Source of the DNA: Salinimicrobium catena
GTDB lineage: Bacteria; Bacteroidota; Bacteroidia; Flavobacteriales; Flavobacteriaceae
NCBI RefSeq assembly: GCF_900102915.1
Contig: NZ_FNGG01000004.1
Coordinates: forward strand, 62,001-126,000
Reading direction: 5' to 3'
DNA: 64,000 nt
Shown here: positions 8,110 through 16,551 of the stretch, piece by piece
Layout of the letters: each line of letters opens with the position of its first letter
Position numbering within the stretch: position 1 is the stretch's first letter
Position numbers and translations under genes: made by a program
The notes under the pieces: model-generated
The model's input: the letters and a program-made list of their open reading frames with translations, nothing else
What the model was told of the DNA's origin: nothing
Database searches by the model: none

Positions 8110-9045
8110 AAAATTTTCCATGTACCAGGTAATCTGCTTTTGCAGCCCTTCCCTAAAAGAAGTTTTAGGTTCATAGCCCAGGATCTTTTTGGCTTTCTGA
8201 ATATTCGCAAGAGTTCTGTACTGATCGCCTGCCCTTCTTGGCACCACTTCCAGTTGGATCTTTTTACCCAGCAACTCTTCCACGAGAGCGATCCCCTCTC
8301 CGGTCTTATGTTCTTCTTCGGCTCCAAGGTTGATGATCTCCCCGTCGAGATCCTGGTATCTCTCAACCGCCTTATAGATTCCGTCTACTATATCCCATAC
8401 ATAGGTAAAGCTTCTAAGGTGTTTTTCACTGCCTTTGAAGATCGGGAATTTTTCATCTTTAAAAGCACAGGCGATCAGCTTGGTATAAAGCTTTTCGGGT
8501 CGTTCCCTGGGCCCATAGACCGAGAACAGTCTCAAGGATGAGGCCTTCAACTTGCCCGATCGGCTTTCTGCTAAAACAAGCTGTTCTCCGGTTAATTTGG
8601 TCACTCCATACCAGGAAGCCGGTTTGGGCGCGATGGTTTCCGGAAAAGTGGCTTCAAGTCCGTAGATGGAGGAAGTGGCGATATTGAAAAAATGCTTCAG
8701 GTCCTTATTCTTTCTGGCGAATTCCAGGAGGTTTTGCGTGGCCAGCACATTATTGCTGAAATAATCCTGAAAGGAACTGGAGGCCGAAATACCCGGCTGT
8801 GCCGCGAAATGTATGATAAAGTCAAAATCTGGTTCCAAAGCCTCATACTCCTGCACCTCTCGTAAGTCGATCTTATGGACAGGTATTCCTTTATCTCGCA
8901 GAACTTCGGCATTCCGCTCCTTCAGGGCAACATCGTAATATCCGGAAAAATTGTCTGCTCCTATCACTTCGAGGCCTTCTTGATGTAATTTTTCCGCAGC
9001 ATGAGAACCAATAAACCCTGCTGCCCCGGTCACCAGTATTTTCAT
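8104..9045 (-). CDS. NAD-dependent sugar epimerase/dehydratase (UDP-glucuronate epimerase-like)
   Basis: A 313-residue extended short-chain dehydrogenase. The NAD-binding GxxGxxG is GAAGFIGS at 7-14, the catalytic YxxxK is YGVTK with the upstream Ser/Thr in ATSSIYG, and the sugar-nucleotide end carries YGPRERPEKL and FTYVWDIVDGIYKA. The length and sequence resemble UDP-glucuronate 4-epimerases and related sugar-nucleotide enzymes; the exact substrate cannot be told. It is divergent from a GT2/LAB_N/GT39 operon 134 bases away and may supply the sugar that those genes transfer. Confidence 0.82.
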   Translation of the reverse strand: MKILVTGAAGFIGSHAAEKLHQEGLEVIGADNFSGYYDVALKERNAEVLRDKGIPVHKIDLREVQEYEALEPDFDFIIHFAAQPGISASSSFQDYFSNNVLATQNLLEFARKNKDLKHFFNIATSSIYGLEATFPETIAPKPASWYGVTKLTGEQLVLAESRSGKLKASSLRLFSVYGPRERPEKLYTKLIACAFKDEKFPIFKGSEKHLRSFTYVWDIVDGIYKAVERYQDLDGEIINLGAEEEHKTGEGIALVEELLGKKIQLEVVPRRAGDQYRTLANIQKAKKILGYEPKTSFREGLQKQITWYMENFL

Positions 9046-9153
9046 ATTTCTATATTTAGCCGAAGATCCTCTCCGGGATATTCCTTCTGCAAATTAACAA
9101 TCCTTTTGGATTCTTCCGAAATAAGCGCATTCTCTTTCATTTAAATTTATTGA

Positions 9154-9161
9154 TACATTTG
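9154..9161 (+). promoter_or_regulatory. -7 promoter box for the GT2 operon
   Basis: TACATTTG fits the Bacteroidota -7 consensus TAnnTTTG exactly and lies 18 bases before the ATG at 9180. No clear -33 box is visible. Confidence 0.6.
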
Positions 9162-9179
9162 TAAGGCAAGCTTTTACGT

Positions 9180-9896
9180 ATGGATCACCAGTTCACTATT
9201 TTGATCCCCCTATACAATGAAGAAGATAACCTGCTGCGCGTGGAGCAGGAGCTGTCTTCCTATATCAAAAAAGCACCTCTTCCCTCTCGGGTGCTCTTCA
9301 TCAATGACGGTTCTACAGACAACAGCCTGAAACTTCTCGAGGAGATCTGCAAAAGAGAAAAAGACTTCAAATTTATCTCTTTTGAGGAAAACCGCGGTCT
9401 CAGCGCCGCGATCAAGGCCGGTTTTGATGAGGTGCAGACTCCGCTGACCGGTTACATTGACGCCGACCTGCAAACCCACCCAGAGGATTTTGACCTCCTC
9501 CTGGAACATATTCCGGAGTACGACCTGGTGACAGGAGTGCGTACAGACCGAAAAGATTCTTTTAAAAAGAACATGTCTTCGCTGATCGCGAACGGCATTC
9601 GCCGGAGCTTTACCCATGACGGTATGGACGATACCGGCTGCCCGTTAAAAGTGATCAAAACCGAGTACGCCAAAAGAATCCCCATGTTCAATGGCTTACA
9701 CCGATTTTTACCCGCCATGGTGCTGCTTCAAAAAGGCAGGATCAAACAGGTGCCGGTGAGGCACTATCCCAGGATAGCCGGGAAGGCAAAATACCATTTG
9801 ATGAACCGCCTGGTTGGGCCGTTGGTAGACTGCTTCGCTTACCTTTGGATGAAAAGAAAATATATAGACTACAAAATCGCCAGGCGTAATGAGTAG
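9180..9896 (+). CDS. family 2 glycosyltransferase (polyprenyl-phosphate sugar transferase-like)
   Basis: A 238-residue GT-A enzyme. It has the start IPLYNEEDNL, the nucleotide-binding FINDGSTDNS, the metal-binding DADLQTHPEDF and the acceptor-loop region TGVRTDRKDS, in the order found in dolichyl-phosphate mannose synthase, ArnC and GtrB. It lacks the two C-terminal transmembrane helices of ArnC and GtrB, ending in a basic amphipathic helix instead, so membrane contact may depend on its partner. Its end overlaps the LAB_N gene by eight bases. The probable reaction is transfer of a sugar from a nucleotide donor to polyprenyl phosphate; this follows from family and neighbours. Confidence 0.85.
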   Translation: MDHQFTILIPLYNEEDNLLRVEQELSSYIKKAPLPSRVLFINDGSTDNSLKLLEEICKREKDFKFISFEENRGLSAAIKAGFDEVQTPLTGYIDADLQTHPEDFDLLLEHIPEYDLVTGVRTDRKDSFKKNMSSLIANGIRRSFTHDGMDDTGCPLKVIKTEYAKRIPMFNGLHRFLPAMVLLQKGRIKQVPVRHYPRIAGKAKYHLMNRLVGPLVDCFAYLWMKRKYIDYKIARRNE

Positions 9897-10512
9897 CTGG
9901 GAAGTCTACACCCTTGGTTTTATCGCCCAGATCCTTTTCTCTGCAAGGCTCCTCTTCCAGTGGATCGCTTCGGAAAAGCAAAAAAAGGTGCTCACTCCAG
10001 CAAGTTTTTGGAAGATCTCGCTGTTCGCCTCCTTCCTTCTATTTGTTTACGGTTACCTGCGCGATGATTTCGCCATTATGCTGGGCCAGGCGCTTACTTA
10101 CTTTATCTATATAAGAAACCTGCAGCTGCAGGGGGAGTGGAAGAAACTCCACAGCGTCATGAAATGGTTCCTGTACCTGCTCCCGGTGATCCTTTTCATT
10201 TATTCGTACAACAATAACACCTACGATGTACACAAGCTGTTCTTCAACGAAGCGATCCCTTTCTGGCTGCTGTTCCTGGGCTCTGGGGCGCAGGTGATCT
10301 TTACTTTCAGGTTCGTTTACCAGTGGTATTTTTCTGAAAGGGTTCGGGAATCTGTCCTCCCAATGGGTTTTTGGCTGCTTAGCCTTACCGGTGCCAGTTT
10401 GATCCTTATATATGCCGTGCTTCGGAAGGATCCCGTGCTGCTGATAGGTCACCTGGGCGGAAGCATAATCTATATTAGAAACATAATTTTAAGCAGAAAG
10501 CAGTATGCCTGA
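9889..10512 (+). CDS. membrane protein with two tandem LAB_N domains
   Basis: A 207-residue integral membrane protein made of two similar halves. The first (about 3-85) has AQILFSARLLFQWIASE..., FVYGYLRDD, then GQALTYFIYIRN; the second (about 115-205) has AQVIFTFRFVYQWYFSE..., ILIYAVLRKD, then GHLGGSIIYIRN. Each half is a 'lipid-A-disaccharide synthase N-terminal' (LAB_N) domain of three helices, and one helix joins them. LAB_N belongs to the MtN3/SWEET/PQ-loop fold group, so the 3+1+3 layout is that of a full SWEET-like transporter. It is not a lipid A synthase. It overlaps both neighbours (GT2 by eight bases, GT39 by eight), so a joint role, perhaps in flipping a lipid-linked sugar, is inferred. 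Confidence 0.82.
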   Translation: MSSWEVYTLGFIAQILFSARLLFQWIASEKQKKVLTPASFWKISLFASFLLFVYGYLRDDFAIMLGQALTYFIYIRNLQLQGEWKKLHSVMKWFLYLLPVILFIYSYNNNTYDVHKLFFNEAIPFWLLFLGSGAQVIFTFRFVYQWYFSERVRESVLPMGFWLLSLTGASLILIYAVLRKDPVLLIGHLGGSIIYIRNIILSRKQYA

Positions 10513-12115
10513 AGTTTCCAAAAAGTACCTGTACATTCTAGTACTGGTAGGCGTGATCATTTTTATGAGCAATCTTGACGTGATGTATGTAAACATCATG
10601 GAAGCCCGAAATTTTATCACCGCCCGCGAAATGGTGAACATGGACAACTGGCTGCTCACCACCATGAACGCCGAACCCCGGTATGAAAAACCTCCCCTGC
10701 CTACCTGGTTTACAGCCTTAAGCGCCATGCTCTTTGGGTTCAACAGTCTTTTCGCCCTTCGACTACCGGCCGCTTTGCTGGCCCTGTTCCTGCTTTTCTA
10801 CTTTTTCAGACTGATACCCCGCCTGAAAATAGGACAAAAACAGGCCTTTTTGGCTTCACTAATCCTTGCCTCTTCTTTCTACATCATTTTTGCCGGCCGC
10901 AACGGCCAGTGGGACATTTTCACGCATGGCTTCATGATGGCCGCAATCTATTACCTCTGGAAATTCTTCGGTCAAACCCATGGTTTGTACAAAAACGCCC
11001 TTTTGGCAGCCCTTTTCTTCGGATTCTCATTTATGAGCAAAGGTCCTGTCTCCTTATACGCCCTGCTGCTCCCGTTCCTGATCGCCTATGGCGTCGTTTA
11101 CGGTTTAAAAGGGTTCAGCAGGAAGAAAAAACCCTTCCTGCTCTTTCTTTTTACTGCCATTATTATAAGCGGCTGGTGGTTTCTTTATGTGAGGCTGGTA
11201 GATCCCGTCGCTTTTACCCGCATCACCACCGTGGAAACCACGCGCTGGGCCAATTATAATGTCAAGCCTTTTTATTATTACTGGAGCTTTTTCACCCAAA
11301 GCGGCATTTGGACCATTCCGGCGTTTGTGGGACTGCTTTACCCTTACCTTAAACGGAGAGTGTGCAACCATAAAGCCTACGTTTTTTCCCTTTTATGGAC
11401 CTTAAGCGCGGTAATTTTACTTTCTATTATTCCGGAGAAAAAAGCGCGCTACCTGTTGCCCGTCATGATCCCGCTTGCCCTCAACACCAGTTTTTACATA
11501 GAATACCTCTTTAGAAAGTTCAGGGAGATGCCGCTAAAGGAAAAATGGGTAGTCTATTTTAATCATGGATTGATCGCCGCAATAGGGATCGTTTTTCCCG
11601 TGGGCGCCTATTTTGTGCTGGACCTGGAAGGCTACTGGTTTTGGTATGTCATGACCTCTATTATTCTCTTCGGAATTGGCGCAGCTATAATTTATTTTCT
11701 GAAAAAACAGAAATACCCGAAGGTTTTCTACCTCACCGTGGTTTTCATATGCGGAATAATGCTTACCGGCTTTCCCCTCACCTATGCCCTTTTGGAAAAC
11801 CCGAAATTCCGGAACATTTCTGAACTTCAGAATAAATACGAATTCAACATCTACGAGCTTCGCAACACCACGCCAGAACTTATCTGGGAGTACGGGGAAC
11901 CCATTTCCAATCTTTCCGAAGAAGAAGTACTTCAGTTAGATGATGAAAAGATGGGACTGCTTCTTATGGAAAAAGACAGTGTTTTTGTGCAACAGCAGGA
12001 TCGCTTCAGGATCATTTCTTCAGAAAGATATGACCTCAACTATGTGCACCCCGAAAAATCGGGTTATAAAGACAGGCTTATCAGGAGGTTTTATGTTCTG
12101 GAGAAGAAGGAATAG
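10505..12115 (+). CDS. family 39 glycosyltransferase (ArnT-like)
   Basis: A 536-residue polytopic membrane enzyme of the GT39/PMT superfamily, which transfers a sugar from a polyprenyl phosphate carrier to lipid A or protein on the periplasmic side. The first periplasmic loop has the acidic NIMEARNFITAREM motif and the YEKPPLPTW motif found in ArnT-like enzymes. About eleven hydrophobic helices follow, and the last 100 residues form a soluble domain. It is the last gene of the GT2/LAB_N/GT39 operon; its 3' end overlaps the convergent PAP2 gene by 35 bases. The acceptor is unknown. Confidence 0.85.
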   Translation: MPEVSKKYLYILVLVGVIIFMSNLDVMYVNIMEARNFITAREMVNMDNWLLTTMNAEPRYEKPPLPTWFTALSAMLFGFNSLFALRLPAALLALFLLFYFFRLIPRLKIGQKQAFLASLILASSFYIIFAGRNGQWDIFTHGFMMAAIYYLWKFFGQTHGLYKNALLAALFFGFSFMSKGPVSLYALLLPFLIAYGVVYGLKGFSRKKKPFLLFLFTAIIISGWWFLYVRLVDPVAFTRITTVETTRWANYNVKPFYYYWSFFTQSGIWTIPAFVGLLYPYLKRRVCNHKAYVFSLLWTLSAVILLSIIPEKKARYLLPVMIPLALNTSFYIEYLFRKFREMPLKEKWVVYFNHGLIAAIGIVFPVGAYFVLDLEGYWFWYVMTSIILFGIGAAIIYFLKKQKYPKVFYLTVVFICGIMLTGFPLTYALLENPKFRNISELQNKYEFNIYELRNTTPELIWEYGEPISNLSEEEVLQLDDEKMGLLLMEKDSVFVQQQDRFRIISSERYDLNYVHPEKSGYKDRLIRRFYVLEKKE

Positions 12116-12674
12116 TGAAATACTTTTTTAGAATAACTTTCCAGCCTTTGTAAAATAACAGTCCCAAAATAATTCCGAAGAACCAGCCCACCAGGATATC
12201 TCCTGGATAATGCACGCCCACATAGATGCGGCTGTAGGAAACCAGGGCCGCCCAAACTGCAAGTACGATGAGGCTGCCTTTCCAGTAACGACGAAGGATA
12301 AGCCCTAAGAAAACGATAAGCCCGGCTGAACTTGCCGCGTGGGCAGAAAAGAATCCGAACCTTCCGCAGCGCACCGCCACGAAACGGGCCATCTCCATCA
12401 CCCCTTCCTGTCGGCAGGGTCTTGGACGTTCTATCCAGTGCTTAAAAACATTTGCCAGCTGGTCTGTGCAGGTTATAAGACCGGCAACCAGAAGCAGGGT
12501 CACGAAGGTTTTTTTAAGCCCGATACTCCTGTACAAAAGGTACAGCAGCAGCCCATAAAAAGGGATTGAGGTAAACTTGTTTGTCACCAGGTTCCAGAAG
12601 GCGTCAAAGGCCGGATTACCGAGATTGTTCAAAAAGAGAAAGATCTCCTGATCTGTTTCTACCAGCTGCTCCAT
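12081..12674 (-). CDS. PAP2 family membrane phosphatase
   Basis: A 197-residue membrane protein with the three phosphatase motifs: KHWIERPRP (about 73-81), SAHAAS (the PSGH position, with Ser-Ala-His) and SRIYVGVHYPGD. The active site faces the periplasm between about five helices. Relatives dephosphorylate undecaprenyl diphosphate, phosphatidylglycerol phosphate or lipid A. It is the last gene of a minus-strand run with the MATE exporter and a small acidic protein (gaps of 16 and 5 bases). Its position opposite an ArnT-like enzyme fits lipid A or carrier-lipid recycling, but this is inference. Confidence 0.9.
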   Translation of the reverse strand: MEQLVETDQEIFLFLNNLGNPAFDAFWNLVTNKFTSIPFYGLLLYLLYRSIGLKKTFVTLLLVAGLITCTDQLANVFKHWIERPRPCRQEGVMEMARFVAVRCGRFGFFSAHAASSAGLIVFLGLILRRYWKGSLIVLAVWAALVSYSRIYVGVHYPGDILVGWFFGIILGLLFYKGWKVILKKYFTIPSSPEHKTS

Positions 12675-12679
12675 GAAAT

Positions 12680-12907
12680 TTATTCTTCGTAACGGGAAAC
12701 TTCCCTGTCATAAAAATCGGTAGCCTGCTGGATCAGCCCCTCGGCTTCAGAAGCGAGTTCCTTTTCATCGGAAGCGTCAAAATCTTCAAGCCACTCCACT
12801 TCATCATTCTCAAGGTTGAGAATGAACCGCGGAAATTCGGTATGAACGATGAAAATGGCATCGGGAAAATCGGTATTGTCACCGAGGAGAAATTTTGGAA
12901 ATTCCAT
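12680..12907 (-). CDS. small acidic conserved hypothetical protein
   Basis: A 75-residue, strongly acidic protein with no signal or membrane segment. It begins with a hydrophobic strand pattern (FPDAIFIVHTEFPRFILNL) and ends in an acidic helix (KELASEAEGLIQQATDFYDREV). I recognise no domain. It sits between the PAP2 gene (5 bases) and the MATE gene (16 bases) on the same strand, so it is almost certainly expressed with them. The even spacing and absence of a competing frame support a real gene. Confidence 0.7.
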   Translation of the reverse strand: MEFPKFLLGDNTDFPDAIFIVHTEFPRFILNLENDEVEWLEDFDASDEKELASEAEGLIQQATDFYDREVSRYEE

Positions 12908-12923
12908 ATTCAGAAATATATTT

Positions 12924-14294
12924 TTAAACTGTCATTTTTGGCTGCATTTCGGCCTGTACCAGCAGCTTCCTGCTGAGATAGTTGAACCGAATATACAACA
13001 TTAATGCCGAAGCGGTCAATCCTGCCAGCAGCCCGAACCAGATTCCCATAGATCCCATTGCTTCCTCTTTTCCGAGGAAAAAGGAAACGGGAAATCCAAT
13101 GATCCAGTAGGCTATGAAGCAGATCAAGGTGGGGAATTTTACATCCTGCAACCCGCGAAGCGCACCGAGGATGACCACCTGCAGCCCGTCGCTTAGCTGA
13201 AACAGTGCAGCGACGATCAACAGCTGGGCAGATAAAATGATCACTTCGACGTTCTCTATATATAAGGTTGGTAACCAATCTTTGAGGAGGATGAAACCTA
13301 CGGCAAAGACCGCCTCAATTAAGAAGACCAGCAAAAAGGTGGAAAAAGCGATGCGGCGCAGATCTGCGAAATTGGCTTTCCCCTTTTGGTTTCCTACTCT
13401 TATTGTGGCTGTCACTCCCAATCCCACTGCGATCATGAAGGTCATGGAAGCCAGGTTAAGCGCGATCTGGTTCGCCGCCTGCGGGTTGGTTCCCAGCGTA
13501 CCCGCCAGGAAAACCGTAGCTGTAAAAATGGCCACTTCAAAAAGCATTTGCAGCGCTGTTGGAAAACCCAGGGCAAATAACCTTTTAAAAATGTTCATTT
13601 TCAACAACTCTTTTCGGGACCAGACAAAGTACTGCCGAAACTTCTTCTTTCTTCGCAGGATCTCCCATACAAACCACAACATAAAGAACCGCGAAATAAG
13701 CGTACCCACTGCCGCGCCTTCCACCTCCAGCCTCGGAAAGATCCAGATCCCATAGATGAGCAGGTAATTGAAAAGCACATTCACCACGTTGGAAATAAGT
13801 GTGGCATACATGGCATATTTTGTCTGCGACAGGCCATCGGCAAATTGCTTGTAAGCCTGGAACAGCATAAGCGGGATCATGGAGAAGGCCACGATCTCCA
13901 GGTAAGGAATGGCCAAAGCCACCACTTCGGGCGGTTGGTCGAGATGATATAAAATGGGTTTTGCCAGCAGGAGTAACAGGAACAAAATTATTCCATTGAT
14001 CCCGCACATGATGATGCCGTGGTGAAAATAGCTTTTTCCGGTCTCCACATCTTCAGCCCCGTCAGCTTCAGCGATCAAAGGGGTGATGGCAAAAGAAAAT
14101 CCTATTCCAAGGGAGAGCGCGATGAATACCAGGCTGTTGCCCAGGGAGACCGCCGCCAGAGGCGCAGCTCCCAACCTACCTACCATGATATTATCAGCAA
14201 GGCCCACCAGGACATGACCCAGCTGCCCCAGCATCACCGGATAGGCGATGTGCAGGTTCTTTCGGAATTCTTTGGTGTAGGCAGTAATGTGCAA
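12924..14294 (-). CDS. MATE family multidrug/Na+ antiporter (NorM type)
   Basis: A 456-residue protein with twelve hydrophobic helices in two six-helix halves. The N-terminus has PVMLGQLGHVLVGLADNIMVGRLG, typical of MATE exporters, and ALSLGIGFSFAITPLIAEADGAED follows. The family exports cationic drugs or flavonoid-like compounds using Na+ or H+. The start is a TTG at 14294 (no ATG fits before the first helix); a perfect -7 box lies 22 bases upstream. It heads a run with a small acidic protein and PAP2. Confidence 0.92.
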   Translation of the reverse strand: MHITAYTKEFRKNLHIAYPVMLGQLGHVLVGLADNIMVGRLGAAPLAAVSLGNSLVFIALSLGIGFSFAITPLIAEADGAEDVETGKSYFHHGIIMCGINGIILFLLLLLAKPILYHLDQPPEVVALAIPYLEIVAFSMIPLMLFQAYKQFADGLSQTKYAMYATLISNVVNVLFNYLLIYGIWIFPRLEVEGAAVGTLISRFFMLWFVWEILRRKKKFRQYFVWSRKELLKMNIFKRLFALGFPTALQMLFEVAIFTATVFLAGTLGTNPQAANQIALNLASMTFMIAVGLGVTATIRVGNQKGKANFADLRRIAFSTFLLVFLIEAVFAVGFILLKDWLPTLYIENVEVIILSAQLLIVAALFQLSDGLQVVILGALRGLQDVKFPTLICFIAYWIIGFPVSFFLGKEEAMGSMGIWFGLLAGLTASALMLYIRFNYLSRKLLVQAEMQPKMTV

Positions 14295-14316
14295 ACTGGA
14301 AGGATTTTTAGAGCCG

Positions 14317-14324
14317 CAAAGATA
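14317..14324 (-). promoter_or_regulatory. -7 promoter box for the MATE operon
   Basis: CAAAGATA on the plus strand reads TATCTTTG on the minus strand, an exact TAnnTTTG box, 22 bases before the proposed TTG start. Confidence 0.55.
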
Positions 14325-14363
14325 ATAAGTTTCTATGCCTGCCTATGCTAAAACCCCTTCTTT

Positions 14364-15785
14364 TTACTTCAGGATCTCGTCTTTCTGCTGAATCTTCTCA
14401 AATCCGTATTTGTCAACAAGATATACCAGGGAAGCCATAGTGGCTGCACCCAATTCGAGCTCCCTCTTGTTCACGGCATCAAAGGTATCTGTCGCCGCGT
14501 GGTGGTGATCAAAATAACGTTGAGAATCTGGTCTTAATCCGGCAAGGACGATATTTCCGCCTTTTAGCGGACCAATGTCTGCACCGCTGCCACCCTGCTC
14601 AAAATAGTGTATCAAATAAGGTTTGAAAAGGGGTTCCCAGCTCTGGATCTTTTTGAACTGTGCATCTGAAGCATCAAAAGAGAATCCTCTGGGGGTAAAT
14701 CCGCCGGCGTCACTTTCAAGGGCGAAAATGTGATTTTCATTCTTTTCTCTCGCGACTTCAGCATATTTGTTTCCTCCCCTAAGTCCGTTCTCTTCGTTCA
14801 TGAACAGCACTACTCTGATGGTCCTTTTTGGCCGAAGTCCGCTTTCTTTGAAAAGACGCAGCACCTCCATAGACTGCACTACTCCGGCGCCGTCATCATG
14901 AGAGCCGTCACCCAGGTCCCAGGAATCAAGATGGCCGCCCACTACGATGATCTCCTCGGGAAATTCACTTCCGGTTATCTCTCCAATGACATTGTATGAT
15001 TCTACATCGGCAAAATTGCGGCAGTTCATCTTGTAGTAAAAATCCATTTCAGGATCAAGTTTAAGAAGGCTGCTCAGGTATTCGGCATCTTTGGTACTGA
15101 TAGCCGCTGCCGGAATGCGCTTCTCATTCGGAAGTTCTCCATAGCTCATGGAACCGGTGTGCGGATTGTCATCTATCTTATGGCTAAGAGAACGCACGAT
15201 CACTCCTTTGGCTCCATATTTAGCAGCCTCTTTTGCACCGGCATAACGCTGGTCCACACATCCACCATATGCTTCAAAAGTGTGAATAAGATCGGGGCGC
15301 ATTGGCCTGTTGTAAAACACGATCTTACCTTCAATCTGTTCTTTTCCGTATCGTGTCAGGTCATCAATTCCCTGGACTTCGATCACCTTTCCTCGCAAGC
15401 CTGTTTCGGGCGTGGCCACAGAACCTCCCAAAGCAGTGATGTTCACTGTGGTGGTTGGGCCTTGAGAAGGCTGCACGTATGCATACTCCTGCACTCCACG
15501 AGTCCATTTAGGCACCATGACAGGCTGAAGCCAAACTTTGTCGAGGCCGAGCTTTTCCAGTTCGGCTTTGGTATACTCCACGGCACGCTGCGCATTCACA
15601 GAACCCGAAAGACGACCACCGATCTGGTTTGATAAATGGTCGAGCCATTCATAGCTCTGTCCGTTAAGCAGGGACATGTCATAAAGTTTCCGCAGGTTCA
15701 GGGAATCCTGTTCCTGCATTGACATTTGTGCCTGTATGGTATGACCTATGGCCAGAACTAATATTAAAGAAAGGATCTTTTTCAT
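14364..15785 (-). CDS. secreted M28 family zinc peptidase
   Basis: A 473-residue exported aminopeptidase/carboxypeptidase Q-like protein. The signal peptide is residues 1-20 (MKKILSLILVLAIGHTIQAQ), which fixes the ATG at 15785; the frame stays open another 159 bases upstream but that part is not protein-like. A protease-associated domain (about 130-240) is inserted before the catalytic domain. Zinc and catalytic residues are visible in GGHLDSWDLGDGSHDDGAG, NEENGLRGG, ESDAGGF and the late HHHAATDTFD. The role is probably periplasmic or outer-membrane peptide degradation. Transcribed alone; 162 bases separate it from the divergent GNAT-like gene. Confidence 0.9.
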   Translation of the reverse strand: MKKILSLILVLAIGHTIQAQMSMQEQDSLNLRKLYDMSLLNGQSYEWLDHLSNQIGGRLSGSVNAQRAVEYTKAELEKLGLDKVWLQPVMVPKWTRGVQEYAYVQPSQGPTTTVNITALGGSVATPETGLRGKVIEVQGIDDLTRYGKEQIEGKIVFYNRPMRPDLIHTFEAYGGCVDQRYAGAKEAAKYGAKGVIVRSLSHKIDDNPHTGSMSYGELPNEKRIPAAAISTKDAEYLSSLLKLDPEMDFYYKMNCRNFADVESYNVIGEITGSEFPEEIIVVGGHLDSWDLGDGSHDDGAGVVQSMEVLRLFKESGLRPKRTIRVVLFMNEENGLRGGNKYAEVAREKNENHIFALESDAGGFTPRGFSFDASDAQFKKIQSWEPLFKPYLIHYFEQGGSGADIGPLKGGNIVLAGLRPDSQRYFDHHHAATDTFDAVNKRELELGAATMASLVYLVDKYGFEKIQQKDEILK

Positions 15786-15947
15786 ATCGTTTTTGTAGAA
15801 ATTCGATTTTTTCAGAAAAACAAAAATAAAAAACCATTCCAAACAGGTCCTGATTTTCAGGGAAGATTGTCTTTTTTTAACCTTCTGTGAAGACTCGGGA
15901 CATATACGGGGCAAGATTGGTCCTATTTTTTTATCTTTCGGCAAAAT

Positions 15948-16550
15948 TTGAGACCCTTGAACAAAGAGCAGATCATAGAGAATGTTTCCACCTTACTCCA
16001 GGAGATCCCTACCTCAATGGAGATCGTAAAAGACGACCATAAGCGGGAGAAAAGGTTTCGATATCTCGCCAAATACATGGTGGAAAAGGCCATAGAAAAA
16101 GACGCCCTTATTGTTTCTGAAAACGGAAAAGGAATCGCCATCCTTTTTCAGACCAACAGCAAGGATAAAAATTTCTGGAAAGACACCATAATGGACATCA
16201 AGCTCGCGCTGAACGTGACTGGGATCAAAAAAGGCCTGAAGGCGATGAAGGTGCAGAGCTATGTGAAGAATCAGCGCCCTAAAGAAGGAGATTATCTTTA
16301 CTGCTGGTTCTGGGGAGTGCTTTCTGACGCCCGCGGAAAAAGCGATGAGGCAAGGATAGCTTATGACATGAAAGACCAGTTCTTTGAGATAGCAAAAGAA
16401 AAGCAGCTCCCAATATATGCCGAAACCCGCATTCGCCGGATAAGCCTGGCATACCAACGTTACGGGTTTAAATTATTCAATGAGTGGGATCATCCTAGCG
16501 GCGATAAAATGTACTTTTTAAAGTACCTTCCGCCGGCAAAAGACGAATAG
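15948..16550 (+). CDS. GNAT-like acetyltransferase domain protein
   Basis: A 200-residue soluble protein resembling GNAT N-acetyltransferases. Weak but ordered signs: KYMVEKAIEKDALIVSENGKGIAILFQ (first strands), YLYCWFWGVLSDARGKSDEARIAYDM (the beta4/alpha3 acetyl-CoA region), YAETRIRRISLAYQRYGFKLFNEW (the C-terminal helix-strand with YQRYGF). The start is probably TTG at 15948 or 15957; the first ATG would remove 23 residues of good helical sequence. The substrate is unknown. It ends one base before the convergent response-regulator gene. Confidence 0.65.
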   Translation: MRPLNKEQIIENVSTLLQEIPTSMEIVKDDHKREKRFRYLAKYMVEKAIEKDALIVSENGKGIAILFQTNSKDKNFWKDTIMDIKLALNVTGIKKGLKAMKVQSYVKNQRPKEGDYLYCWFWGVLSDARGKSDEARIAYDMKDQFFEIAKEKQLPIYAETRIRRISLAYQRYGFKLFNEWDHPSGDKMYFLKYLPPAKDE

Positions 16551-16551
16551 A

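Noticed and set aside
14364-15944. Upstream 53-codon extension of the M28 peptidase
   Set aside because: It would bury a perfect signal peptide and its sequence is not protein-like; ATG 15785 is preferred.
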